DNA of 64,000 bases, from the NCBI RefSeq assembly GCF_900172345.1, contig NZ_FWFY01000012.1:1-64000 (forward strand), given 5' to 3'. A program made the translations under genes and the position numbers. A model generated the notes under the pieces. The model saw only the letters and a list, made by a program, of their open reading frames with translations. It made no database searches and had not been told where the DNA came from. Of the stretch, positions 44,034 through 53,065 are shown piece after piece (positions within the stretch are counted from its first letter, which is position 1; the number at the start of each line of letters is the position of its first letter). The DNA comes from Limimaricola soesokkakensis. GTDB taxonomy: Bacteria > Pseudomonadota > Alphaproteobacteria > Rhodobacterales > Rhodobacteraceae.

Positions 44034-44813
44034 ATGACCGAACGGCTGCAGGACAGGATCGCCATCGTCACCGGCGCTGAATCCGGGATCGGCCGGGCGA
44101 CCGCCATCGCCTTTGCCCGCGAGGGCGCCGATCTGGTTCTGGCCTATCTCGAGGCCGCCGACGACGCCGAGGACACCGCCAAGGCGGTGCGCGATGCGGG
44201 CCGCGCGGCGGTGACGGTGCAATGCGACCACACCAGCCCCGAAGACGTGAAGCGGCTCTTTGCCGCCGCCTCGGACGCCTTCGGCGCGCCCGACATCCTC
44301 GTCAACTGTGCCGGGATGGACGCGCCCGGCGACGAGGTGGCCGAGATGTCGGACGAGAGCTGGGAGAAGATGCTCAAGACCGACCTGTTCGGCCCGTTCC
44401 TGTGCTGCCGCGCCTTCATCCATGCCCGCCGCGCGGTGGGTGGCGGCGGGCGCATCGTCAACATCTCCTCGGTGCATGAGGAGATCCCGCGTATCGGCTC
44501 CGCCGCCTATGACGCCGCCAAGGGCGGCTTGCGCAACCTGACGCGCACGCTGTGCCTTGAACTCGCGCCCGACCGGATCGCGGTCAACAACATCGCGCCA
44601 GGGATGATCCTCACGGCGATGAACCAGGAGGCGATGGACGACCCCGAACAGCTCCAGCAGCAGGTGCGTCACATCCCGTGGCGTCGCGCCGGCAAACCCG
44701 AGGAGGTCGCGCATCTCGCGGTCTACCTCGCCTCTCCCGAGGCCGACTACGTCACCGGCCAGACCTTCACCATCGACGGAGGATTGTCGCTGCATGTCGG
44801 ACAGGGAGCCTGA
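44034..44813 (+). CDS. SDR-family oxidoreductase (glucose 1-dehydrogenase-like)
   Basis: A 259-residue classical short-chain dehydrogenase. The cofactor motif is TGAESGIG (residues 14-21) and NCAG follows strand 4. The catalytic Ser lies in NISSVHE and the YxxxK pair in YDAAK, with PGMI after the active site. It most resembles sugar dehydrogenases such as glucose 1-dehydrogenase, but substrate calls within SDRs are weak. GAGGGG stands 7 nt before the ATG. It begins 95 bp after manC and overlaps the next gene by 20 bp, so it is likely part of that operon. Confidence 0.85.
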   Translation: MTERLQDRIAIVTGAESGIGRATAIAFAREGADLVLAYLEAADDAEDTAKAVRDAGRAAVTVQCDHTSPEDVKRLFAAASDAFGAPDILVNCAGMDAPGDEVAEMSDESWEKMLKTDLFGPFLCCRAFIHARRAVGGGGRIVNISSVHEEIPRIGSAAYDAAKGGLRNLTRTLCLELAPDRIAVNNIAPGMILTAMNQEAMDDPEQLQQQVRHIPWRRAGKPEEVAHLAVYLASPEADYVTGQTFTIDGGLSLHVGQGA

Positions 44814-46119
44814 ACCCGAGGCCCGCAGGCTGCTGCCACGCGGCCTCGCCCACCCCGCCCTCGGCATGCTGGGGGTGATCACGCTGGTGCTGGTGGGCTG
44901 GGCGCTGCACGTCATGCAGCCGGTCTTCCTGCCGATCGTCTTTGCCTTCTTCCTCGCGTTGCTGCTCTCCCCTGTCGACGCCCGCGTCACCTCCTGGGCG
45001 GGCGGCCGCGCCTGGATCGGCCATCTCGCGGCGATGACGCTCCTGGCGCTTGTGCTGGCGGCCTTCATGGGCGCGCTGTGGATCTCCGCCCAGCAATTTC
45101 TGACCCGGTTTCCGGCCGAACAGGCCAGCGAGGCGGTCGAGCAGCTTTCGGGCGGCGGCGAGAACGTTGGCAGCGCCGAGCAAGGCGACGGCAACGCGCC
45201 GGATGAGGATGCCGAGCAGGCCGAGGAGACCGCGACCGGCGAGGCCGCGGCGGGCGCCACCGGCGCCGCGGTCGAAAGCGCGATCCAGGCCACGCCCGGC
45301 GCCGGGCTCAACCCCAGCGACGCGCCCGACCCGTCACAGGGCGGCGGCGCCGCCACCGGGCTGGTCGAACAGATCCGCGGCCTTGCAGGGTCGGGGGGCT
45401 TCGGCGGCACGCTGATGGAGCGCGCCTCCGGCCTCGCCACCACAGTGATCTCCACCATCTCGGCGATCGCGCTGGCGCTGGTGCTGATCTTCTTCCTGAC
45501 GCTGCTGATGCTGTCCGAGGCGCCGCGCTGGTATTCCAAGCTCGGCGCGATGCTGCGCCCCGACAAGCGCGCCGAGGTCAGCGGCGCCGTCGACCTCGTT
45601 GCCGAGAAGACCCGCAGCTATCTCTGGGTACGCTTTATCCTCGGCATCGTCACCGCGCTGCTCTATGTCGGCTGGCTGTGGATTTTCGGGCTCGACCTGC
45701 TGATCGTCTGGGCGCTGCTGACCTTCGTGTTCAACTTCGTACCCTCGATCGGCTCGCTGATCTCCGGCATCCTGCCGGTGGTCTATGCCTTCGCCACCCG
45801 CGATCCGTGGACCGCGGTGATGGTCGGCGCGGGGGTGCTGGCGATCGAGCAGGTGATGGGCAACTACATCGACCCGCGCGTGCAGGGCCGGCACCTGTCG
45901 ATCTCGGCGCTGGTGATCCTCTGCGCGCTGCTGTTCTGGGGCTGGGTCTGGGGCGTGGCGGGCGCGATCCTGGCGGTGCCGATCACCATGGTGGTGATGG
46001 TCGCCTGCGCCCATGTCCCGGGGCTGCGCTGGATCGCGCTCGGCCTCTCGGACGAGACCGATTACGACGGCGTCGACGCGCAACTCGGGGTACCGGGCAA
46101 GGCCGATACCGCCGACTGA
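44794..46119 (+). CDS. AI-2E (PerM/YdiK) family transporter
   Basis: A 441-residue membrane protein of the AI-2E transporter superfamily, with about eight hydrophobic segments in the usual 3+5 grouping. The PVFLPIVFAFFLALLLSPV opening and NFVPSIGSLISGILP near residue 315 are family hallmarks. Between them lies a ~80-residue acidic, Ala/Gly-rich insertion (about 110-190), longer than in typical members. Family members export autoinducer-2 or act as Na+/H+ antiporters, so function is open. The ATG lies within the SDR coding end (20-bp overlap) with GGAGGA upstream. The gene ends 3 bp before convergent purU. Confidence 0.85.
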   Translation: MSDREPEPEARRLLPRGLAHPALGMLGVITLVLVGWALHVMQPVFLPIVFAFFLALLLSPVDARVTSWAGGRAWIGHLAAMTLLALVLAAFMGALWISAQQFLTRFPAEQASEAVEQLSGGGENVGSAEQGDGNAPDEDAEQAEETATGEAAAGATGAAVESAIQATPGAGLNPSDAPDPSQGGGAATGLVEQIRGLAGSGGFGGTLMERASGLATTVISTISAIALALVLIFFLTLLMLSEAPRWYSKLGAMLRPDKRAEVSGAVDLVAEKTRSYLWVRFILGIVTALLYVGWLWIFGLDLLIVWALLTFVFNFVPSIGSLISGILPVVYAFATRDPWTAVMVGAGVLAIEQVMGNYIDPRVQGRHLSISALVILCALLFWGWVWGVAGAILAVPITMVVMVACAHVPGLRWIALGLSDETDYDGVDAQLGVPGKADTAD

Positions 46120-46122
46120 GCG

Positions 46123-46980
46123 CTACTTGCCGAACACCACGGTGCGGCCGCCATTCACCAGCACCCGCCGGTCGAGATGTAGCGCCACCGCGCGGGCCAG
46201 CACACGCCGCTCGATGTCGCGGCCCTTGGCGACGAGGTCGTCGGGCGTGTCGGCATGGGTGACGTGCTCGACGTCCTGGCTGATGATCGGCCCCTCGTCG
46301 AGATCCTCGGTCACGTAATGCGCCGTAGCGCCGATCATCTTCACCCCGCGCGCATGCGCCTGATGATAGGGCTTGGCCCCCTTGAAGCCCGGCAGGAAGG
46401 AGTGGTGGATGTTGATGCAGCGCCCCGAGAGCCAGGCCGACATCTCGTCCGAGAGGATCTGCATGTAGCGCGCCAGCACCACCAGCTCGGCCCCCGTCTC
46501 CTCGACCAGCGCCCGGATCTCGGCCTCCTGCTGCGGCTTGGTTTCCTTGGTGATCGGCAGGTGGTGATAGGGCACCTCCTCGGGCAGCCGCACCGATAGC
46601 GCGCTCTGCGGATGGTTGCCCGCCACCGCGACGAGGTCCATCGGCATCTCGCCGATGCGCTGCCGATAGAGCAAATCGGCGAGGCAATGATCGAACTTGG
46701 AGACGAGGATCAGCACCTTCTGCCGGTAATCCTGCGGATTCAGCGTCCACTGCATGCCGAAGGCGGTGCCGATGCCGTCCATCTTGGCGCGGAAGGCCCC
46801 GTCGCCGCCGACTTCCTGTGGCAGCCGGAACGCCACGCGCATGAAGAAGGTGCCGGTGAGCGTGTCGTCAAACTGCCGCGCTTCGGTGATGTCGCCGCCG
46901 GTCTCGGCCAGTGCGGTGGCGACGGCGGCGACGATGCCGGGGCGGTTGCGACAGGTGAGCGTCAGGATATGGGTGGTCAT
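46123..46980 (-). CDS. purU: Formyltetrahydrofolate deformylase
   Basis: This 285-residue enzyme hydrolyses 10-formyl-tetrahydrofolate to formate and tetrahydrofolate. An N-terminal ACT domain (ILTLTCRNRPGIVAAV, residues 5-80) precedes the formyltransferase-fold domain. NIHHSFLPGFKGAKPYHQA holds the catalytic Asn and His, and TAHYVTEDLDEGPII the catalytic Asp region. Length and domain order match PurU. It is a single gene, convergent with the AI-2E transporter gene. Formate release links it loosely to the formate/oxalate and formate-dehydrogenase-like genes nearby, but co-regulation is not shown. Confidence 0.95.
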   Translation of the reverse strand: MTTHILTLTCRNRPGIVAAVATALAETGGDITEARQFDDTLTGTFFMRVAFRLPQEVGGDGAFRAKMDGIGTAFGMQWTLNPQDYRQKVLILVSKFDHCLADLLYRQRIGEMPMDLVAVAGNHPQSALSVRLPEEVPYHHLPITKETKPQQEAEIRALVEETGAELVVLARYMQILSDEMSAWLSGRCINIHHSFLPGFKGAKPYHQAHARGVKMIGATAHYVTEDLDEGPIISQDVEHVTHADTPDDLVAKGRDIERRVLARAVALHLDRRVLVNGGRTVVFGK

Positions 46981-47136
46981 GGCATCTCTCGTCTGGGGCT
47001 GGCACCGCTTGTCGCCCGCTCCGCCCCCTTATGCCAGCACGCGCGCGCCGCTCCGGCGCGGTTTGGCGACATCGGAACGGGAAACCGCGGCTCCGCCGCC
47101 GCGTTAGGGAACGAAGGTTTCCGATAGGAGCACGAG

Positions 47137-47409
47137 ATGAGCGACGCGAAGACCACCACCGACCATGACGAGATCCGCGAATGGTGCGAGGCCCGGGGCG
47201 GCCATCCCGCCCGGGTGTCGGATACCGCCGACAAGCGCGAGGGCGGCATTCTCAGAATCGACTTCGAACCCAGCGCCGAGGGGCTGGAGCGGATCGACTG
47301 GGACGACTGGTTCGCCATCTTCGAGGAAAGCAAGCTGGCCTTTCTGCATCAGGATCGTGCCGCCGACGGCGCGGCGAGCCGCTTCAACAAGCTGGTGAGC
47401 CGCGACTGA
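47137..47409 (+). CDS. Conserved 90-residue hypothetical protein
   Basis: Small acidic protein beginning with DHDEIREWCEARGGHPA and ending FNKLVSRD, with IDWDDWFAIFEESKLAFLHQD between. This pattern is common as a stand-alone conserved protein in proteobacteria and is sometimes mislabelled as a glucan branching enzyme; it lacks any glycosidase domain. GGAGCACGAG precedes the ATG. It is a single gene divergent from purU. Function unknown. Confidence 0.8.
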   Translation: MSDAKTTTDHDEIREWCEARGGHPARVSDTADKREGGILRIDFEPSAEGLERIDWDDWFAIFEESKLAFLHQDRAADGAASRFNKLVSRD

Positions 47410-47509
47410 GGCAGGCCTCACGCGCGGGCCGAGCCTGCAAAACCCGTTGCCAAGTCTCGCATGACTCTCCTATAGGTTGCATATAGGGAGCTTGGACGCG
47501 AGCAAGGCG

Positions 47510-48157
47510 ATGTGGCGGATGGCATGGTTCTCGGACCTCGCGGAACAGCGGCCTCTGATCGTCGAGCTCCTGATTAGCTCGGCGGTCGCCGCCTTGACCG
47601 GTGCGTATCTGGCCGCGATGAGCGATCTCCCTGGATCGGTCGTGCTCTCGCGGATGAGCTTTACGTTCGCTTCGCTGCTAGTCGTCAGGGACCTCTCGCG
47701 CGGCGCCATCACTGCCGACAGGGCCGGAGCCCCGAAGCCGCTGACCCGCTGGTGCATGGGGTTCGGGCAATGCGTTCAGTTCGCGCTCGTGCTCATGATC
47801 CTGGACGACACCACCCGGATCGGCCCGATCTGGCTGTCGGTCGTTATCCTGGTTGGCGCGCTCCTCGGCGCTTGGAACGCGGCCGATCGCGCCTTCTGGG
47901 AGGAACCGGCCACGGAGAGCGAGGTCGCCATCTTGGCTGGCGCGGGCCGCGGGGCAGTGGTGGCCATCACGATCCTCTGGGCGCCGCTCGTGATCGTATT
48001 GGCGGCGAATGGCATAGGCATCACACAACTCGTCTTCCTGTCGCTTCTGGCGGTTGCCGCCGCCCACCCCCTGCCCCTGTATCGTCGCGGCGGCTTTCGC
48101 GTGGGTCGCAGCCTGCTCCAACTGGCCTTGATCGCTAGCGGCTTGGTTCTGGGCTGA
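47510..48157 (+). CDS. Hypothetical integral membrane protein
   Basis: About 215 residues with six or so hydrophobic segments (for example LLISSAVAALTGAYLAAM and FALVLMILDDTTRIGPIWL). No family is recognised. ATG 47510 is used; an in-frame TTG at 47492, with AGGGAG just upstream, is an alternative. Codon use is slightly less GC-biased than the neighbours, which may mark a more recent arrival. It lies 65 bp upstream of the phosphatase gene in the same direction. Confidence 0.6.
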   Translation: MWRMAWFSDLAEQRPLIVELLISSAVAALTGAYLAAMSDLPGSVVLSRMSFTFASLLVVRDLSRGAITADRAGAPKPLTRWCMGFGQCVQFALVLMILDDTTRIGPIWLSVVILVGALLGAWNAADRAFWEEPATESEVAILAGAGRGAVVAITILWAPLVIVLAANGIGITQLVFLSLLAVAAAHPLPLYRRGGFRVGRSLLQLALIASGLVLG

Positions 48158-48221
48158 GGGACGGCGCGCGCCGGGCCATGACGCCGGGCCTGTGGCGCAC
48201 GGAGGCGCGGCGCGCTATCGA

Positions 48222-48962
48222 ATGGGCATGAGCCTGTTGCCAGCCCTGACCGGACGCCGTTTCAAAGGCGGCCCCGTTGCCCCGACGACGACGGTCCACG
48301 CGATCGGCGACGTGCATGGCCGCCGCGACCTGCTGGCGCCGCTGCTGCGTCGCATCGCGCGGCGCGACGCCCTCGCGCCGATCGTGATCCTCGGCGACAT
48401 GATCGATCGCGGTCCCGACAGCGCCGGGGTGCTGCGGCTGCTGCATCACTGGCGCCATGACCGTGTGATCTGCCTGCGCGGCAATCACGAGCAGATGATG
48501 CTCGACTTTCTCGATGCACCGCAGCGCAAGGCCGCGCCATGGCTGCACAATGGCGGCACCGCCACGCTGGCGAGCTTCGGCGTGGCGGCCCCCGATCTCG
48601 AACTGCCGGGCGAGGCGGCGCGCGCCGCCGCGGAACTCGGCGCGGCGCTGGGGCCGATGCTGGACTGGCTGCGCGCGGCGCCGCTGCTCTGGAGCAGCGG
48701 CAACCTCGTGGCGGCCCATGCCGGGCTCGACCCCGATCACCCGCCGGGCCGGCAGGCGGCGCAGACCCTGCTCTGGGGGCATCCCAAATTCGCCACCCTG
48801 CCCCGCCGCGACGGGCTTTGGGTGGTGCATGGCCACGTGGTTCAGGCGGCGCCGCTCATGGAGGACGGGCGGATCGCCATCGATACCGGCGCATGGGCGA
48901 CGGGCCGCCTGACGGCGGCCCGGATCTCGGATGGCACGGTCTCCTTCACGACCGAAGGCTGA
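48222..48962 (+). CDS. PPP-family metallophosphatase (serine/threonine protein phosphatase or diadenosine tetraphosphatase-like)
   Basis: A 246-residue calcineurin-like phosphatase. The metal motifs GDVHGR, GDMIDRGPD and GNHEQ appear in order, followed by the downstream metal histidines in AAHAGLDPDHP and VVHGHV. Bacterial proteins of this size are annotated as Ser/Thr phosphatases or ApaH-like hydrolases; the sequence does not decide between them. ATG 48222 or the one two codons later (48228) are both plausible; a GGAGG lies about 16 nt away. It is convergent with the FdhF-like gene. Confidence 0.85.
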   Translation: MGMSLLPALTGRRFKGGPVAPTTTVHAIGDVHGRRDLLAPLLRRIARRDALAPIVILGDMIDRGPDSAGVLRLLHHWRHDRVICLRGNHEQMMLDFLDAPQRKAAPWLHNGGTATLASFGVAAPDLELPGEAARAAAELGAALGPMLDWLRAAPLLWSSGNLVAAHAGLDPDHPPGRQAAQTLLWGHPKFATLPRRDGLWVVHGHVVQAAPLMEDGRIAIDTGAWATGRLTAARISDGTVSFTTEG

Positions 48963-48981
48963 GCCCCGGCCGAAGTCGAAG

Positions 48982-51273
48982 TCAGGCCCTGATGCGGACC
49001 GGCACGCCCTTGTAGGCCGGGGTCTTCGACAGCTCGTCATGGTAGTCGAGCGGCACCAGCGGGTTGGTTTCGGGATAGTAGGTCAGCACCGTGTCGTCGG
49101 GCAGGTCGTAGGCGATGACCCTGAGCCCGCCGACCTCGCGCGTCTCGCCATCCTCTATGGCGCAGGAGAGCGTCACCTCCTGCCCTTCCCTGAGGCCCGC
49201 CTTGGCGATCATCTCGGGATTCATCATCACCACGTGCCGGTCGGTCTTGAGCCCGCGCAGCCGGTCGTCGAAGCCGTAGATCGTGGTGTTGAACTGGTCG
49301 TTCGAGCGCACCGTGACGAGGGTGTAGCTGTCCGGTCCCGGCACCTGCCCCAGCGCCGAGAGCGTCTCGGGCGCGGTGAAGATCGCCTTGCCGGTCTCGG
49401 TCTTCCAGTGTCGCTCGCGCGCCGGATTGCCCTTGTAGAAGCCGCCCGCCGTGAACAGCCTTTCGTTGAAATCGGTGAACTTGTCGGGATAGGTCTTCTC
49501 GATCAGGTCGCGCACGAGGGCGTAGTCGCCGACCCAGTCCTCCCACTTCACCTTGGGGTTCGGCGGCAGTGTCGCCTTGGCGATACCGGCGACGATGAAG
49601 GGCTCGGAGCGCAGCATCTTGGAGGCGGGCTCGCGCCTGCCCTGACTGCCATGGATCATCGACAGGCTGTCCTCCATCGACACCGCCTGCGGCCCGGTCG
49701 CCTGCATGTCCAGCTCCGAGCGCACGAGGCAGGGCAGCAGCCAGGCCTCCTTGCTGATCAGGGTATGGCTGCGATTGAGCTTGGTCGCGATCTGGACGTT
49801 GATCTCCAGATCCTTCCATGCGCGGTCGGTGCGGCCCTGATCCGGGATCGCCCGGGCGAAATTGCCCCCCAGCGACACGAAGCCCTTGATGGACCCGTCG
49901 AGGATGCCCTGCACCGCCTCGACCGTGGTGGTGCCTTCGTCGCGCGGGCTCTTGAAGCCGAACAGCTCGTCGATCTTGTCGAGCGGCACGAGTTCGGGCT
50001 TTTCCGAGATGCCGACCGTGCGCTGGCCCTGCACGTTCGAATGGCCGCGCACCGGCGAGATCCCCGCCCCTTCGCGACCGATATTGCCACGCATCAGCAG
50101 CAGGTTGACATACATCGCGATGTTGAGGCTGCCATGCACGTGCTGGGTCAGCCCCATGCCGTAGATGCCGATCACCTTCTCGGAGTTGCAGTACATCTCG
50201 CCGATCTCGGCAATATCCTCGTGGCGCAGCCCCGAAACACGCTCGATATCGGCCCAGTCGATCTCGCGGATCTTCTTCTCGAATTCGGGCCAGCCCGACG
50301 TGTGCTGCGCGACGAAGGTCCGGTCGATCACGCCGCCGCCCTGCTCGTCATCGATCTCGAAGACGCGCTTGCACAGACCGGCGAGCACCGCCACGTCGCC
50401 ACCGGGTTTGAGTTGCAGGTAGCGGTCCGAGATCACCGTCTCCTTGCCCGCCAGCATTTCGACCGGGTTCTGCGGGTCCCGGAAGGTGACGAGACCGGCC
50501 TCGCGCACCGGGTTGAAGGTGACGATCTTGCAGCCGCGTTTCTTGGCGGCGCGCAGGGGATGCAGGAAGCGCGGCGAGTTGGTGCCGGTGTTCTGCCCCA
50601 TGAAGATGATCATGTCGCAGTGGTCAAAATCCGACAGCACGCAGGTGCCGACCGGGCTGCCGGTGACCTTTTTGAGACCGACGCTGGTGGTCTCGTGGCA
50701 CATGTTGGAACTGTCCGGCAGGTTGTTGTTGCCATAGAGCCGGGCGAACAGCGCCCAGAGATAGGAGGTCTCGAGACTGGCGCGGCCCGAGGCGTAGAAG
50801 ACCACCGATTTCGGGTCCCTCGCGCGGATCTCGGCCAGCTTCGCGCCGATTCCGGCAAAGGCCTCGTCCCATGTCGTCTCGACATACTTGTCGCTGGCCG
50901 GGTCGTAACGCATCGGATGCGTCAGCCGGCCCTGGATCTCGAGATCGTAATCAGACCATGTCCGCAGTTCGGACACGGTGTGGCGCGCGAAGAACTCGGG
51001 CGTGCAGCGGTCCCGCGTCAGGTCCCACAGCGTCGCCTTTGCGCCGTTCTCGCAGAACTCGGCGATATGCGGGTTCGGCGGCTTGGTCCATGCGCAGGAG
51101 GTGCACATGTGGCCGCCGGGCTTGTTCTGGCGGCGCAGCGTCTCGATCACGCCGGGATCGGGCCGCTCCTGACCCATGTGTTTGGCGACGCTTTGCAGCG
51201 AGCCCCAACCGCCCGAGGGGTGCTCGTAATGCGGCAGATCCTCGCGCTGCTGAGTTTCCTTGCGATCGGTCAT
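48982..51273 (-). CDS. FdhF/YdeP-family molybdopterin oxidoreductase
   Basis: A 763-residue molybdopterin enzyme related to the formate dehydrogenase alpha subunit. CTSCAWTKPPNPHIAEFCENG near residue 55 is the cysteine motif of the YdeP branch. MGQNTGTNSPR, YGMGLTQHVHGS and GNIGREGAGISPVRGHSNVQG are the conserved cofactor-binding blocks, and the C-terminal molydop_binding domain has VRSNDQFNTTIYG. No Tat signal is seen, so it is cytoplasmic. ATG 51273 has GGAAGGA 7 nt upstream; the open frame continues much further but only as an antisense shadow of the P450 gene. No fdhD or other subunit gene is nearby, and the physiological substrate of this branch is poorly known. Confidence 0.9.
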   Translation of the reverse strand: MTDRKETQQREDLPHYEHPSGGWGSLQSVAKHMGQERPDPGVIETLRRQNKPGGHMCTSCAWTKPPNPHIAEFCENGAKATLWDLTRDRCTPEFFARHTVSELRTWSDYDLEIQGRLTHPMRYDPASDKYVETTWDEAFAGIGAKLAEIRARDPKSVVFYASGRASLETSYLWALFARLYGNNNLPDSSNMCHETTSVGLKKVTGSPVGTCVLSDFDHCDMIIFMGQNTGTNSPRFLHPLRAAKKRGCKIVTFNPVREAGLVTFRDPQNPVEMLAGKETVISDRYLQLKPGGDVAVLAGLCKRVFEIDDEQGGGVIDRTFVAQHTSGWPEFEKKIREIDWADIERVSGLRHEDIAEIGEMYCNSEKVIGIYGMGLTQHVHGSLNIAMYVNLLLMRGNIGREGAGISPVRGHSNVQGQRTVGISEKPELVPLDKIDELFGFKSPRDEGTTTVEAVQGILDGSIKGFVSLGGNFARAIPDQGRTDRAWKDLEINVQIATKLNRSHTLISKEAWLLPCLVRSELDMQATGPQAVSMEDSLSMIHGSQGRREPASKMLRSEPFIVAGIAKATLPPNPKVKWEDWVGDYALVRDLIEKTYPDKFTDFNERLFTAGGFYKGNPARERHWKTETGKAIFTAPETLSALGQVPGPDSYTLVTVRSNDQFNTTIYGFDDRLRGLKTDRHVVMMNPEMIAKAGLREGQEVTLSCAIEDGETREVGGLRVIAYDLPDDTVLTYYPETNPLVPLDYHDELSKTPAYKGVPVRIRA

Positions 51274-51377
51274 GTTCGGTCCTTCCCTCGCCATTGGACC
51301 TCGCCATCGGCCCTCGCCTCGCCACCGGCGCCCATCAGGCGATATTACAGCTCTCGGCGGACAACCGCTGTCGGATG

Positions 51378-51417
51378 GCGGGGTTCCGCCCGGCGCCCGA
51401 AGGGCGCGGAACCCCGC
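51378..51417. repeat. Large GC hairpin between divergent FdhF-like and P450 genes
   Basis: GCGGGGTTCCG (51378-51388) pairs with CGGAACCCCGC (51407-51417), with a second stem GCGCCC-GAA-GGGCGC nested inside. It lies 28 bp before the P450 ATG, in a divergent promoter region where a terminator is not expected, so it may be a regulatory structure. Confidence 0.5.
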
Positions 51418-51444
51418 GCATCGAGCCATGGTTTTTTCATCACC

Positions 51445-52671
51445 ATGCGAGACCGCTCTCTCCCCCGCCTCGTTTCGGTCGACAGCACCTTGTCGTTCCT
51501 GAGAGAGGGATATGATTTCGTGTCGCGGCGCTGCGACAGGCTCGGTACCGACGGGTTCCGGACCCGGATCATGCTGCGCCCGGTCACCTGCCTGCGCGGC
51601 CCGGCCGCGGCGCGGGCCTTCTATGTGCCGGGGCGACTTTCGCGGCGCGGCGCCATGCCGGGCGGCGTTCTGGCCCTGCTGCAGGACAAGGGCTCTGTCC
51701 AGACGCTGGACGGCGTGGCGCATCGTTGTCGCCGCCTGCTGTTCCTGTCGTTGATGGCCGATGAACGGCTGCGCATGGCACGGCAGATGCTGCGCGAGGA
51801 ATGGCAGGCCGCCTCGTCCGGCTGGCGCGCGCGGGAGATCGTGCTCGCCGATGAGGTCGGCCCGATCCTCACCCGCGTCGCGTTGCGCTGGTGCGGGATC
51901 GATCCGGCCGAGAACGCGCCGCAACGGCGCTGCGAGGAACTGACCGCGATGATCTCGTGCGCGGCGCGCATCGGCCCCGGCCATCTGCGTGCCCGCGCCC
52001 TGCGACGCCGGGCTGAGGTCTGGGCGCGGGAGCAGATTCGCGCCGCGCGGTCCGGCGCACCGGACCCCGGGACGCCGCTCGACCGCGTGGCCCGGTATCG
52101 CGGACCCGATGGCATCGCCCTGCCCCGCGAGGTGGCGTCGGTCGAGTTGTTGAACCTGCTGCGGCCGATCGTGGCGGTGGGGCGCTATATCGTCTTCTCC
52201 GCCCATGCGATGGTGAACCATCCCGAGGCCCGCGCCGCTCTCGTGTCGGAGGAGGTCGGGCTGCGCGCTTGGGGCGACGAGGTACGTCGCCTCTACCCGT
52301 TCTTCCCGGTGATCGGCGGCCGGGTGATCGAGCCGTTCTCGCATGAGGGCCACCGCTTCGCGCCCGGCGACTGGCTGCTGCTCGATCTTTATGGCAGCAA
52401 CCGCCACCCGTCGGCCTGGTCCGAAGCCGGGCGGTTCGATCCGCGCCGTCATCTCGGCGCGCCCGCCACCACGGGCGGCTTCGTGCCGCAGGGCGGCGGC
52501 TCGATGCGGATCGGGCATCGCTGCCCCGGCGAGGCCCTGACCGCGGCGCTGCTTTCCGAGGCGACGGCGTTGCTGCTCGAGAGCGGGTTCGATGCGCCGC
52601 CGCAGGATCTGTCGATCCCGCGCACCGCCATACCGCCATGGCCCGCGAGCGGCCTGCGGCTCAGGCTCTGA
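51445..52671 (+). CDS. CYP152-like cytochrome P450 (fatty-acid peroxygenase)
   Basis: A 408-residue heme protein. The heme-ligand region has GGFVPQGGG followed by GHRCPGE (Cys360), the signature of the CYP152 family. EVRRLYPFFP (about 279-288) supplies the conserved Arg that binds the substrate carboxylate. CYP152 enzymes hydroxylate or decarboxylate fatty acids using hydrogen peroxide directly, so no reductase partner is needed; none is encoded nearby. Length is close to family norm (about 415). ATG 51445 gives the normal N-terminus DSTLSFLREGYDFVSRRC, but no ribosome-binding site is seen, so a leaderless mRNA is possible. It is divergent from the FdhF-like gene. Confidence 0.88.
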   Translation: MRDRSLPRLVSVDSTLSFLREGYDFVSRRCDRLGTDGFRTRIMLRPVTCLRGPAAARAFYVPGRLSRRGAMPGGVLALLQDKGSVQTLDGVAHRCRRLLFLSLMADERLRMARQMLREEWQAASSGWRAREIVLADEVGPILTRVALRWCGIDPAENAPQRRCEELTAMISCAARIGPGHLRARALRRRAEVWAREQIRAARSGAPDPGTPLDRVARYRGPDGIALPREVASVELLNLLRPIVAVGRYIVFSAHAMVNHPEARAALVSEEVGLRAWGDEVRRLYPFFPVIGGRVIEPFSHEGHRFAPGDWLLLDLYGSNRHPSAWSEAGRFDPRRHLGAPATTGGFVPQGGGSMRIGHRCPGEALTAALLSEATALLLESGFDAPPQDLSIPRTAIPPWPASGLRLRL

Positions 52672-52726
52672 GGAACCGTGCTGCCTCGCCTCCTGTTGAG
52701 CGGTGACATTTTTAAGGAGCCGCGAC

Positions 52727-53062
52727 ATGGCCGAGACACCGCATAGCACCGACCGTCTGCGCCACGACATCGACGAGGGCGAGGCCGGCGACAAGAAGGG
52801 CTTTCCCGATCCCGCGGCCTCGCCGCTCGGTACGGATGACGAGGCCTCGGGGTTTCCCAACACCAAGGATCAGGTCAAGCGCGCCCAGGATGCCGAGACC
52901 GAGAACCCCGCGCGCGGTCAGGCGCCCAAGGGGGCCAAGGCCCCGCGCCCGGTGAGCGCGACGTCGAAGCTGTCTGCGCGGGAGGCGAACAACCGGACCA
53001 TTCTGATCGCCGTGACGGTCGGGACGGCGGTGGTGCTAACGGTGATCGCGCTGATCATCTGA
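52727..53062 (+). CDS. Small single-pass membrane protein
   Basis: A 111-residue protein with a consensus AAGGAG ribosome-binding site. Residues 1-85 are polar and probably disordered (many Asp, Glu, Lys, Pro). Residues 90-111 form one hydrophobic segment (TILIAVTVGTAVVLTVIALII), so it is likely tail-anchored in the inner membrane. No family recognised. It lies 55 bp after the P450 gene and is convergent with the replication gene, 3 bp away. Confidence 0.75.
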   Translation: MAETPHSTDRLRHDIDEGEAGDKKGFPDPAASPLGTDDEASGFPNTKDQVKRAQDAETENPARGQAPKGAKAPRPVSATSKLSAREANNRTILIAVTVGTAVVLTVIALII

Positions 53063-53065
53063 GGC

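Noticed and set aside
48931-51444. Extension of the P450 frame far upstream across the FdhF-like gene
   Set aside because: Only the part from 51445 matches a protein family; upstream it is an antisense shadow of the molybdoenzyme gene.
51274-52866. Upstream extension of the FdhF-like frame on the minus strand
   Set aside because: It is a shadow of the P450 gene. ATG 51273 has a good ribosome-binding site and gives the family N-terminus.
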